The notes beneath the pieces are model-generated. The model was given only the letters and a program-made list of their open reading frames with translations. It searched no databases and was not told where the DNA came from. Shown here one piece after another: positions 36,555 through 47,451 of a stretch of DNA of 64,000 nucleotides. Where the stretch lies: assembly GCA_008360955.1 (NCBI GenBank), contig LUCM01007982.1:256071-320070 (forward strand). The letters are read 5' to 3'. Positions within the stretch are counted from its first letter, which is position 1. The number at the start of each line of letters is the position of its first letter. This DNA comes from Fasciolopsis buskii. Its lineage: Eukaryota; Platyhelminthes; Trematoda; Plagiorchiida; Fasciolidae. A program made the position numbers and the translations under genes.

Positions 36555-37380
36555 AGAAGACGGCTCAATTCGGCGATCAGTACACAGGAAAGCCACATGG
36601 AATGGGCAATACATCAACTTCCACAGCTTTGTACCTCTTAATGTGAAGAGGAACTTAATTAGATGTTTGATTGCCAGAGCAAAAAGAATATGCACAGAAG
36701 ATACTCTTGAAGCTGAACTGCAGACGCTCAGAAGAGTATTCACTGAAAATGGTTTCCCAATTAGATTAATCGACAAGATGTTGGAGACAGAACAGGAAGT
36801 TCCTAGGAGAGCGACGGTGGAGAGAAAGCCAGTATACATATCTCTGCCATTCAAAGGTGACACGCTAGCAGAAATAGCACGACGAAGACTGACTAGTGCT
36901 ATCAATAAGACATTCTACGCAGCCAAGCTTCGTATCCTGTTCAAATCCCGCCCCGTAGTGTCATTATGGTTGAAAGACAAAGTCCCTGATTCTGCAGCCT
37001 CGTTTTGTATCTATTCATTCACATGTTCCTGTGGGACAATGTACATCGGCCGCACGACCAGGCGCTTGTCTGAACGCATCCGTGAGCACCACCCGGCATG
37101 GTTAGGCACTGGAACAATTAAGTCACTTAATAGCGCAGTGGTTTCACATCTAGCACAGACTAACCACACCGTGAATGTGACGCAAGCTTTCCGGACCCTG
37201 TATAAGGTCAGAGGTCAACAATCCAGGTTGGCAAAGTGTCGCCTCTTGAGCACTGCGGAAGCTGTCGCAATCCGTCTTCACAATCCTCCACTGTGTTCTC
37301 AAAAACAATTTGTGGTCGCGCGTCAACTCCCCTGGCCCACCCTCCGTCCCAATGCAAACCCTAGACAACAAAACAATTAA
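36555..37380 (+). mobile_element. Penelope-like element, C-terminus with GIY-YIG endonuclease
   Basis: A frame open from a stop near 36551 to TAA at 37378-37380. It begins EDGSIRRSVHRKATWNGQYI and NFHSFVPLNVKRNL, which match the end of Penelope-type reverse transcriptases. A linker follows, then CIYSFTCSCGTMYIGRTTRR, which carries the GIY-YIG core (MYIG) with the Cys pair typical of Penelope elements and the Arg-rich helix, then LSERIREHHPAW. The full element would also encode the catalytic palm upstream, but this copy lacks it (5'-truncated or diverged). About 270 codons are intact, so it is younger than most RTE copies here. It lies in the intron between the DNTTIP1 exons at 39747 and 32207, on the opposite strand. 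Confidence 0.85.
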
Positions 37381-37689
37381 CACAACACATTCTTGTGTAT
37401 TCAGGTTACGCATGTAACACCACAAATCCCTTCCTCTCCCATATTTGTATCTGACTAATCCCATCCTTCCTATAGTGAAAATTTTTCTGTCAAGATATGG
37501 CATGAGTACGAATCACTGAAAACGAGCTTGTTCGCCAACTTGCTTTCTCAATGTGCTCAGCAGTAATTTTCATGGAACCTATATATATTTGCCCACAGGT
37601 GAACCTGTGATTTAGATTATACGGGCGACGTTATGCCACTGAATGAAGATCAAAGTCAGTCACAGCTTTTTTATCGACCGTCTATACGA

Positions 37690-38320
37690 TAGTGCAGGTA
37701 TGTTTGGGACATATTTTGTACCTGTGAAGCGCAAGATGCTGTTGCAGAACTGGATTGGCTCGAAGCCGAACCTCGCTCCTGTAGGGTAACAAATGGATGA
37801 GGTGGCTAGGTTTTGTTACTTGGGTTGTATCTCCGCTGGAGATCGTACATCGGATGGGGTGTCTTCGCGCATACAGAAGGACCGACTGGGATTCACTAAT
37901 CTGAGGCACCTGTGTCACTCGGTTATCAACCAAAGGGCGGGCATACGCAGCTGCTGTGAGGTTGGTATTTTTATAGGGCTCCAAAACGCAACCGCTGAGA
38001 GCAGACATGCGAAGTCTTTTGGTGTTTGGACACTGTTGCTTTCTTATGATTAGCAGAATGTGATGAAAGCAATTTCACAGTAGCTCAAAGGTGAGGACGA
38101 AGGTAGTGGGTCTTAGGACCCAGTCTTCAGATCAGGCACTGAACTATAATAGGTTTAGGTGGTTGGAAGATCTCTTGCATACGCAGATAGAAAGACTGCC
38201 TCGTTGTTCCTCGAGCCAAGTAATGGTTTGAAAATAAGTTGAGGTGGTCAGCCAATGACATGTCAAAAAAGTGTGAAAAATTTAACCAGTGAACTAGCTC
38301 TTGAAGTTCCAATTTGACTG
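37690..38320 (+). mobile_element. RTE-type LINE C-terminal fragment (old copy)
   Basis: Plus-strand frames give KRKMLLQNWIGSKPNL, EVARFCYLGCISAGDRTSDG, VSSRIQKDRLGFTNLRHLC, and after frameshifts a GGQPMTCQKSVKNLTS block near 38240-38270. All are expected downstream of the RTE catalytic site. It is 5'-truncated and full of stops. It follows the Penelope fragment after 300 bases with no recognisable feature. Confidence 0.7.
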
Positions 38321-39139
38321 CCGGATGGTGGTCCACGACGGCCCCCGCAACGATGATTGGAGACAACAGGAGAACAGCGCCTAAACAATTTGAACCCAGT
38401 GCCTCCATTGATAAATTCATTTTGGGACCCGATTATCCGAGCGCCTAACCTTTGAATTACCAAAGGACTTCTCCCATCATGTTCTCGTAATACTACGAGG
38501 ACTTTTGTGCCGAAAGATCGACAGTTTTCGTAGGTTTTTCGTTCGCAACAGCCATATTTCCGAGTCATATAAAAGAAACGGCCAAAATGGCGCACTCTAA
38601 ATTCGACCTTTGTTTAGTAATAAGAAACCACATCGAGTAGTGGCAAAAGCCATCTGGGCTTGCTGTATGTGCGATGACGATTCATCAAACGCAAAGCCAT
38701 CTGATGAGTCGCAAAAACCAAGAAATGTCAATTAATCTGCTTCTTCCAATTCTTCTTCTACGAGAGCCCAGTTCCGCAGCAGCATTTCGCATTGTGAAAA
38801 TACAAAACATCCCAAACATGCCTACGTGTTGTTTTAGTCAGTCGCAGGTTTCTCGCGACCCACCAGAGTTTTCACTCACGCACAACACCGGCTGCTTAGT
38901 TCGACTTTGACGGATTTCAGCTCGACGCGCTTTAGCAGAGGCTAGCCTGTGGTAAGCATTCATACTCTGGAACGGAGTTGCCTCGCTAATGATTCGCCTT
39001 TCAAGAGTTAGTCGACCTTCCTATCTGTGCACACAAGTTGTTATATATGCTCCAGTAAGTTGAGAAGCGATCGCTGCATTCAACATAATCAAGGATTCAC
39101 CTGAAAATATAACAACATATGGGTCATCGTTGAAGATAC
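38321..39139. other. DNTTIP1 intron, no assigned feature
   Basis: May include the 3' tail of the preceding RTE fragment up to about 38400. Nothing else recognised. Confidence 0.35.
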
Positions 39140-39280
39140 CTGCAGCCATGACTGTCTTTCTTCCTCAACTTCCGGACACATCCACAGAGCCTCAAATAGG
39201 ACCATGAAAAATGGAGTGCATGGCAGTAGTTTTTCATGTTCTTTTTTTGAATTATCAACAAGAAGGTTGATAATTTCGCC
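39140..39280 (-). CDS. Possible in-frame cassette exon of DNTTIP1
   Basis: A 141-base stretch (47 codons, phase 0 at both ends) between an acceptor (ATTATTCCTTCAACAG) and a donor (CTGCAG|GTATCT). The product begins GEIINLLVDNSKKEHEKL and ends CPEVEEERQSWLQ. It could be inserted between the exons at 39747-39855 and 32106-32207 without changing frame. Vertebrate DNTTIP1 has nothing comparable there, and insertion would split the dimerisation domain, so it is either an alternative exon or a chance open frame with good splice sites. Confidence 0.3.
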
Positions 39281-39746
39281 CTGTTGAAGGAATAATAGTT
39301 CGTTTCGGGTTACCTCAGCTTTGAAGCAGCATCCTGGACCGCGATGCAAAACATGATTACACCGCGATTGATATTGCCGAGCAGTATTTTCAATTTGCTT
39401 AAGTCTTCAATCAGCAGCTCAAAATCACTCATAAATTCTGTCACGCAATTTAATAATTAGTAAAATCAGCACAATCACTGTCACATGATGATAGGGCTAC
39501 TTCTATAACCACATCGACCACAAAGTTGCAGATAAACGGTGGAAGACGGTAACCCTAGCGAAAACCACTTTTCACGGTGAACGAGAGTGAAAGGTTGTTA
39601 TAAGCACCAAGTCGGCCCCCGCCGTCAGCCCACAGAGAATGCAAAAGGACAGTCAGTTTCTGCGGCCCGCCGTGTAGCAAGAGGCAGCGTGTGAATAAGC
39701 GTAAATTATAGTATTCCCCAAGCAGAAAAGATAAGGGAAAACATAC

Positions 39747-39855
39747 TTCCATATAATGTTGGATCACGTTGTTCACTGCGTTATTGATAAACGGCTGTAA
39801 CACTTTACGCAGCAAACGAAGCGTCAGTTTCGGATCCAGAATCAGTCCAGTGTGT
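39747..39855 (-). CDS. DNTTIP1: DNTTIP1 exon, dimerisation domain first part (E1)
   Basis: A 109-base exon (one base plus 36 codons) from a good acceptor (GCGCCTTAATTTCAG) to donor ATGGAA|GTATGT. The product runs HTGLILDPKLTLRLLRK, then VLQPFINNAVNNVIQHYME. By memory it aligns with the start of the DNTTIP1 dimerisation domain: DPAISMDLLRAVLQPSINEE followed by a V..KYM block. Shared positions include DP, LLR, VLQP, IN and YM. Its outgoing phase fits the exon at 32106-32207. Its incoming phase requires an upstream exon that leaves two bases, and I could not find that exon, so the N-terminal coding part is missing. Confidence 0.7.
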
Positions 39856-42800
39856 CTGAAATTAAGGCGCAGGTAACAGGAATAAAGGATAAAGAAATTC
39901 TAAGCACAAAATGAAACTCATGGCACGTGTAATCATGTATAGAAATATATATATATATATATACTTTTGCTCCCGATGAAAAATCTGACTATATCAGGAA
40001 TGAATGGCAATCTAAGTAGTTGGGCTTTTCGGAAAACAAAACGGATCAGACACTAAATTCTCGCATCGCATGTGACGCTCAGCGCTACTTTTATTGTACC
40101 TAGGCACTAATTCTTCAGCATGACGTTGTTTTGGAATCACGTTTTCCAGATGAAGTTCCCGAAAAATCACACTGAAATAAGAAACTATAAAATGGAGTCG
40201 GGAAACAATAGATCAAATTTCAGAAAAAACCGCTACATCTGGTCTACCTCGTATATGGCACGCCGGCATGACAACATAACAGCTGGGGGTCTGATGTTGC
40301 TCCGGGCCAGGCTTGTCCCGATTCGCATCAAAACGTCAGCCAGTCAACAATGGTGTACGGTGGTGTGTCAGGCGTCCCATGTGCGAGCTAAACCGTTTTT
40401 TTTTCTAAAATTCAACCTATGATTTCCCAAAGTCATTTCACGACTACTTATTTCAGTGTGGTTTGCCCTTAACTTCAACCTAAAATGATAAAGTTCATGA
40501 AGAAACACAATGCATTCACTGGCAACACCAGTGTAGAAATAAAATGTCTGGTCGAACTGTTCATTCCCCCATTGTCTGGGTCACAAAGCCGTTTTGGTCG
40601 CATACCGCATTGTTCGCTTCTTAATAAAACTACTTTGATCGATACAGCCATAGGACTGCCGTCATGAGCAAATGTAGAAAACAATAAAGCGATAACTGTA
40701 AGTCATCAGACAACACAAACATGACACGTGTGAGTAGAAAAGATATTCCTTGTTTAGAAAGTACACAACTGTTCGGCTAGCTATCCAGCTACGGATGACG
40801 TGGACTCGCGAATGACCAGGGGCCAGAAAAGGCTGGTGCGCGAGGGACGAGCAACATGTGAAATTGTTGCCCTGGCTACTACACCCACGCGCTAAGCTGG
40901 CTGTTGGAAAGGTGGCGGAGACCACACTGGCAGCTTGTGCGCGCCTCGATCGCCTGAAACACCAGGCCAGTGTGAGCGCATGGGCCATGTGACCCGTGGG
41001 CGCAACAGATGTGCGATCCACACATTACCAAGGTTACCGGTGCAATTTAGGTAATCCCTCCAATCAGAACTCGCCCGAGCCTGGATGAAAAGCTCTTGCG
41101 TGGGAGGCGTGATCAATCAACGGACGGTGGCAGTGGAAGCAGCATCCGCAGCTGTAGTAGCAATGATAGTGGCAGTAGTCGTAGTAGATACGCCTACGCG
41201 AGTGGAGACTGCATGTATGCGTACAGGCGCACACAGATGGCTTACAAACACTCGTTCCTTCGTGCTTGTAGGCATGAGCGGAGGTGGAAACAAAACAGAA
41301 CGCAGAAGTGATCACTTACGTTCACTGGAGGTGGTAATGAGGGCCATGTGACAGATGTAGGGGAACGAATATTTCTGTTGTGGCGTGAGTTCGCCTGGCT
41401 ATCTATCAACTTTGCCCTGTTCGGTGCACGCGCAACGCGCACCTTAGGGACACTCGCCGTAGGGATGGATAGCGAGCAAACAGTGGCACAGGAGGACAAA
41501 AGGTTTGAGGAAGGCCACTGAAAATAACCGCGAATTCATCAATATGAAGGAAAATGTGGTGACTGGAGTCCCGGAAGCCAATTACAGGATGCAGTTGCTC
41601 GCAATGGATGCAAGTCGAAGAAAATTCACATCATGAGCTGTTTTCCCTTGGGTAGTATCCAATATAGGTGGTCTCCTATATCGCTACGTCCAATTACCAC
41701 TTAAGAAAACTACATCATAGCGATCGAATAAATGAAATATATACTAAAAACTACATTTTAATCGATGATAGTAACTTAGTTTTATCTGAGCCAATGTCGA
41801 TTAGGGTTACAAATAATCCATGATAAGTCTGCGTTTGGAGGAACCCAAGCACCTGGATGATATTGTTAAACAAATCGATCACTAAGCAATCACAACATGT
41901 TTCACGTATCGCATCGATAAACAGTGTCACAAGATCTGTGCGCCAAGATTAAACGCACTAGAAGCAAGAAAAAATATTTACTAACCAATCCATGGTGACG
42001 CACTGGAAAATATGACAGAGGCCTGGTGACATATCACTGCCTACTCAAGATTCGTGCTCTAGTCCAAACTTTTAGGATGGATCAGAGCAGAGTTCTATCT
42101 AACCGTTTAGAGACAGTACCTGGCAGTACACAGCACAACCTAAATATCCTACTAGTCACACATTTTTGCCGAGATGAAACAATTTATGATATGCTTCACT
42201 TATGAGCATAGTACAGGAGCATGCACCATCGTCATTCGGGCCTATGCATGGAGGGAGGGGATAGGCAACAATAACTCGGAAGCTTGAGGTGGAGAAGAAC
42301 CAGATGAGATCTCACTGGGTCAGATTTGGTAACCAGCAAAGGCATCGACGAAACTGGGATTCGAAACTTTGACGACTTCGGTGACAGACGCTTAGTTCAC
42401 TTTGACCACTGCCAATCCAAAAAGCATTACCTTATCAGACAATCGGAAGACCTTCATCTGTACCGTAATTCAAACTTCATTCAGGGACATTTAACTGGAC
42501 TCGAACTATCGCTCACAGCATGAAATGCCAATTTATCACTTGCATAATCAGATCGTCTGGAAAGCACGAGCAATAGTCAATGCATTTAAATTCATTCTCA
42601 ACGTATTTTCGTAATGGTAGGGTACGAGCGTCCCGCTAACGGCGACGAACATTTTAACACTGTCGAGAAGAGCTTGAGCGCGAATCCTTGAAAACTGCTG
42701 ACTCCCTCTAATTTAAGGCATTGGCGTTCTAAACTATTTTGCAAAAAAACGTGAAGTTTGCATTAACCGGCAAATCACATCACACAAAAACAGGATAGCC

Positions 42801-43129
42801 ACAAAATCCAACAGATCTAGAGATGTAAACGAAGGAACTGATATCAGAGAAATTATACGACACTGTGAACTCTCGCATTACTGAAAACGGAAACTGGCTA
42901 TCTCAACCTCAAAGATGGAGACGTATGAAGATTCCATCCGTAAGTAACCAAAAAGCAAAAGAGGGAGATGGCTTCGAAACGAGGCATAAAGAAACAGTTG
43001 ATTTGGCAGGGAAATTCACAAAAAGCCGCTAAGTGAATAAAATCCGGCTGTGAACGTAAAAAAAAGAATCAAACGAGGTGATATGCAATGTGGACAATAA
43101 CCAACAAACTCCATCACCAACAAACAGCA
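39856..43129. other. Region upstream of DNTTIP1 exon E1
   Basis: A TA run lies at about 39944-39962. From about 40780 to 41480 the sequence is GC-richer, with Ser-codon repeats that translate on the plus strand to GSGSSIRSCSSNDSGSSRSR. A strong minus-strand donor (GTGAAC|GTAAGT) lies near 41313, but no frame before it gives the phase that E1 needs. A degraded tRNA B-box-like string (TTTCGAATCCC, minus) occurs near 42350. Confidence 0.35.
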
Positions 43130-44480
43130 AGAAAAACCCAATGACCGCAGCTTTTTCCCCAGAGTCACGCTTACATATAGAAAAAGTGAACGTGCAGGGG
43201 GAACAGAGAGTGGACCTGTCTGGGTAAGAAAAGATACGAATCCTGCAGTAGCCAACACACGGAACACAGTCTACATGTACTAACGCACTTTCCAACCATT
43301 CTAATTCGATGGAAACTGATAAGACGATTGCCACTCTATACGGTTCGTAGCCATATCCTTCAGTGTTTCAAGCTAGCAAGGTGACGCGTCTTTCGGACCC
43401 CAACCACAAGGATGTGTGAACAAGCATGATGAGGTCGTCATGAAACTCGTCTCTTCCCATATCACCGTTGCAGTGTGTTGGGGCGAACGCTGCATTGATA
43501 AATAGGCTGCGCTTAACACGAATATTCTTCCGGACGTCGACTGATCCCTACAGTCGCATGGCGCACAAACGACTGTCTGAAACGGTCCCTTCACCCTTCT
43601 CACTTAAGACTATTCGTATACCGCATTTACCCACAGTTTAAGGTACTTCGTCTCCTGAAGTGTACTGCAAATATGTTGAAGAGACAACAGACGCAGTTAG
43701 TTAGTTTAATCAACTCAAGTCCTTAATTCGTGTTTCAATGACGCAACAGACATCAAATGAAAGTGAATCCATTGTTAGAGCTAAGCACGCCTGCTAGCCA
43801 GCCTCCATGAGAGTGCGAAGGTGTAGAGATTCAGAGGCTGACGAGGCTCGAGGAAATGTGAGCCAGCAGACTGAAAACCACTTACTACACTATTTGATAC
43901 TGAACCGTTCCAAGCATCGGACATATTAACAGTGGGGGCAATATGAGTATGCAGAGCGGACAGAGATTTGGTAGAGGTCAACATACAGACTGAATGAAAG
44001 AGAGAGAGAACTCCGAGTAGTAGCGTACTGATCACTATCCACTCCACTCGATGCAATAAGCAGTGCAGTCCTGATTATTCCACACGCGACCAATGCAGTA
44101 TGGGATTGTTTGTGGACGTGTAACTCATGGGGAATGGTTGTAAGCTGCTGCTAGGGAGTCCATTTGCTAAGACAAAGAACAATTGGGGGTCTCAGCGAAA
44201 GCCATTGATTCTAACAAGAGCATATTTACGTGGCACTGGGGTGTGGTTGAGTGGACATCCAGTTAATTGGAACAATTACTTCCCACTCAGTTTGCCGACT
44301 GAGTTGTCAGCTCAAACCAACCCTCATCTTGGAGGACCAGGAGATTACATCATCAGATCTATACCCACTGACCTTCCAGGCAGGAGTGAATTCTCGGATT
44401 GAGATAAGCCATCCTGTGTAGCTCTTTGGGATATGGAGGTACACCAGTCATCTCATCGCGTCAAGGTGGAGTCTCGTTCT
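43130..44480 (-). mobile_element. Internally deleted RTE-type LINE: leader, endonuclease start, 3' tail
   Basis: Three parts follow each other on the minus strand. The leader (about 44480-43640) matches 25658-26275. Next comes an endonuclease fragment (about 43640-43430) with SDSRLCAMRL, then RKNIRVKRSLF, then GRDEFHDDL, matching the DSRLCAVRLDGS...KDEFY blocks. The element's 3' end (about 43425-43130) aligns with the region beside 24014-24310. The whole reverse transcriptase is missing at the junction near 43425. Such a both-ends-kept, middle-lost copy resembles the way half-LINE or SINE-like non-autonomous elements arise. Confidence 0.7.
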
Positions 44481-44682
44481 GACAAGAGGATGGATGCAAC
44501 GCTTGGGACAGCAGCAAAGAAGTAAGCTTTGAGTCACTCGTTATCTGCCCAGGCTAGGAAACATTTGGATACCCCTGCTTTGATGCACAACTTTGTATGC
44601 CAGGTATTCCGCTAACCAGTCAGCGACTCGTGCGGAAACATACTGCGGCAGACGTTGTGGGAACAGTTCAAAAAAAAGAAAA

Positions 44683-46001
44683 TTACAAAACTGAACCCCG
44701 ATAAAACTGCTTCATCTGACATCCTTTTGATGGGGAAACCTATGCAAACACCACACCGCTCTTCGTCCACGTCAAGATTGCATGGACCAAATCTTCACTT
44801 TTAGGCAGGTTTGTGCAACGCGCCACACACACCGCCGCCGCTCAATTGTAGATTTTCTTGACTTGAAAAGCGCGTCCGACTTAGTGGATGGGACAGCGTC
44901 ATTCAGTATTCTACAGTGAAGTTCGGGAACCTGTTGCGAGAACTGCACTTGCATACCTGTGCTCGTGTGAGGTTATACGGTGAACTACCAAGTTCACTGG
45001 AAACGACTAGCGGTGTTCGACGAAGGTTTCCCATTTCCCCATTTTTCAACTTCTTCATCGGCGAGGTAATGGAGGATGGCTCTGGGGGTCTCCAGGATTT
45101 GGGCGTCGAACTGAGAAATGGAGAGAGGCTGTGTAACCTAGACTACGTAGACGACATCGTATGCCGCTTCGATTCTGCGGGCCATGCGCAACGTCCGCTA
45201 GATAGCCTCATGAAAGCTGCAGCCTCATTTGGCATATGATTTCCACTTTCAAAAAGTAAAGGGCTGTTACAAGACTAGATAATATTAGTCCCGAACTCGA
45301 TACTGGATAGAGAGGAAATAACGATTGTCGACCGTTTCAGTTACATTCGCAGCTGTGTGACCAAGGATGGTAGCAGGACAGCAGAAATGAGTGCGCGTAC
45401 ATCGAAGACTCGAGTGACATACATTGGACTGAAGCACTTGTGGCGTCAGTCTGACATTTATTTACCTGAAGTTGGAAGGTCGTGTGTACTGTACCTTGGC
45501 ACGCTCAGTTTTGTTTCGTGGTTGAGAGGCGTGGAGTTTGCATGCCAAAGATGTTCGTCACTTGGATGTTTTTGACCATCGATGCCTGCGTAGTGTCACT
45601 AGTATTGGATGGAGTGGAGGTTATAAATCGAGTATTAGATGCTGACTTTGTGAACACTTTATTTCAATGCACGATACTTAGTAGATTCCGTTGGTTGAAC
45701 CACGTGTTGCTTATGGCGAACACTCGTCTACCGTACCGTACGTGTTTTGGCTTCCTCCCAAGGAATCGAAGAACCCATGTGCAAGTCAATAGGTGACGTA
45801 ACAGCGGGGGACGATGAAATGTGGACTGAAATTAAGCAAATTAGGTGTCTCACATCTTTGTGGTTGGGGTCCGAAAGACTCGTGACCTAGCTGGTTGGAG
45901 ACACTGAAGGATACGGCAATGAACCGTGAACGGTGACGATCGCGTTGTCATTTTCTATCTAATCAGAATGACTGAAAGAGTGCGTTAGTAAATGTAGACT
46001 G
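44683..46001 (+). repeat. Segmental duplication, copy C (partner 59000-60318)
   Basis: 1,319 bases align with 59000-60318 at one constant offset (14,317). I found three differences (44777, 45114 and 45133). Upstream of 44683 the two loci are unrelated. Downstream of 46001 both continue with RTE 3' sequence but are clearly diverged. Confidence 0.9.
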
Positions 46002-46150
46002 TGTTTCGTGTGTTGTCTACTGCAAAATTCTATTTTCCTACCTTAGCAGGTCCACTCTCTGTTCCCCATGCAAGTTTACTTTTTCTATATGTAAGCGTGA
46101 CTCTGGGGAAAAGGCAGTGGTTAGTGACGTTTGTCCTGCTGTTTATCGTA
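44683..46150 (+). mobile_element. RTE-type LINE, dead reverse transcriptase (copy C)
   Basis: Plus-strand frames give DCMDQIFTFRQV and IVDFLDLKSASDLVDG with the first catalytic Asp. After a frameshift near 44910 come KFGNLLRELHLHTCARVRLY, FPISPFFNFFIGEVMEDGSG, and the second catalytic site as YVDD at about 45144-45155. A stop follows at 45237-45239. Later blocks include VTKDGSRTAEMSARTSKTRV. The 3' non-coding end runs to about 46150. Several inactivating changes are present and all are shared with the copy at 59 kb. Confidence 0.85.
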
Positions 46151-47410
46151 GGACGGTGATGATGTTGACGCTATCGCTAAGTGTTTCTCACCTAGGGATT
46201 CAAAACACTAAAATAAAGTAACTGAACAAAGAATAACTCCGTACTTGGCGACGATATTACCGCTGTACAAGACAGAATGCAGCTGACAGTGCAAAGGTGA
46301 AGGATTTTGTGACGGAATCACCTGCAGCGATGAAACCAAACTCGAGACACCGAACTTTGATGTCTCATTTGTCTTCGCCGAAATCATCCTCACCATGTGC
46401 ATGACAAAGTTATGTATTAAAAATAATTGTCGTGCCCTTCGGAGAGTCAGCGGCAACAGTGCCATAAGTGGCATAATCACGGACCTACAATGGATCACTA
46501 TTTACGAACTGAAAGCTCTGAGAGATTGCCACCGGTGTCTTTGAAGGAAGTCATTATGGCGACATGCAAATTCCTGTCCCGGTCCTGGAATTCTCGGATC
46601 TCAGACTTCATTGATGCTCTAACTGACAATATTTGGGACAGCAACTCCTACACCTGAACTTACAAACTACGAATACTTCATGAGCACCACACATTTAGTG
46701 AAAGTGGAAACCGGACTTGGAAATCTCGATGTGTATGGTATTGTCGATATCAAAAACTGTCTTTTTCAAAAAATTCATGCGAGATGACCACCGTGATTCA
46801 CGCCATCAGACACTGTCAAACCAAGTCCACTTATATCTTGACCATCAGGATTTGATATACCAAATATCTCTTGATAATGCCGGAATCAACTGCATCTCTT
46901 ACGGTTATTGTTGCAAGGGATACCGATCACTACAATGCCCCAGGGAACCAAACAAATGGCGAATCGGTATTTCAAGTTATCGCGCAAATGAAGCATCCAT
47001 AGCTGTGGCAATAGGCAATGCTACAAAGATTAACGGAACTCTGCATTGATCATTCAAAATACACGCCGCCTACCGGACGCAAACTATCACTTCGAGGACA
47101 CTCGGAATTGCTGAAAAATAAGGGACAATGTGGCAGAGGAAGGTGTGAAAGAATTAACTGCAGCTGCGAGTTCAGACCTGTGATTTCGAACTTGGGTCCT
47201 CAATTTCTGAACTGGTCCCGGGTTCTCACATGTGTGAATGTGGCCACGACAAGTTCCCGGCTGACGATATCTATTAGTATGCATGAACAGGGATATATTT
47301 ACGAATAAGTATATACATCACGACCGACTCCAATGAACATGTGACTTGCACCTGTTCACCCTGCCTTATGGGTATAGCACGGAAGGAACGCTCGAATAGA
47401 ACACCCCGTG

Positions 47411-47451
<41 letters not shown>

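Noticed and set aside
36450..36905. 151-codon minus-strand open frame
   Set aside because: Shadow of the Penelope element on the opposite strand.
37150..37503. 117-codon minus-strand open frame
   Set aside because: It is the reverse-strand shadow of the Penelope coding region.
46208..47049. Overlapping protein-like frames on both strands near 46.2-47.0 kb
   Set aside because: No family resemblance, no splice support, and both strands look equally open.
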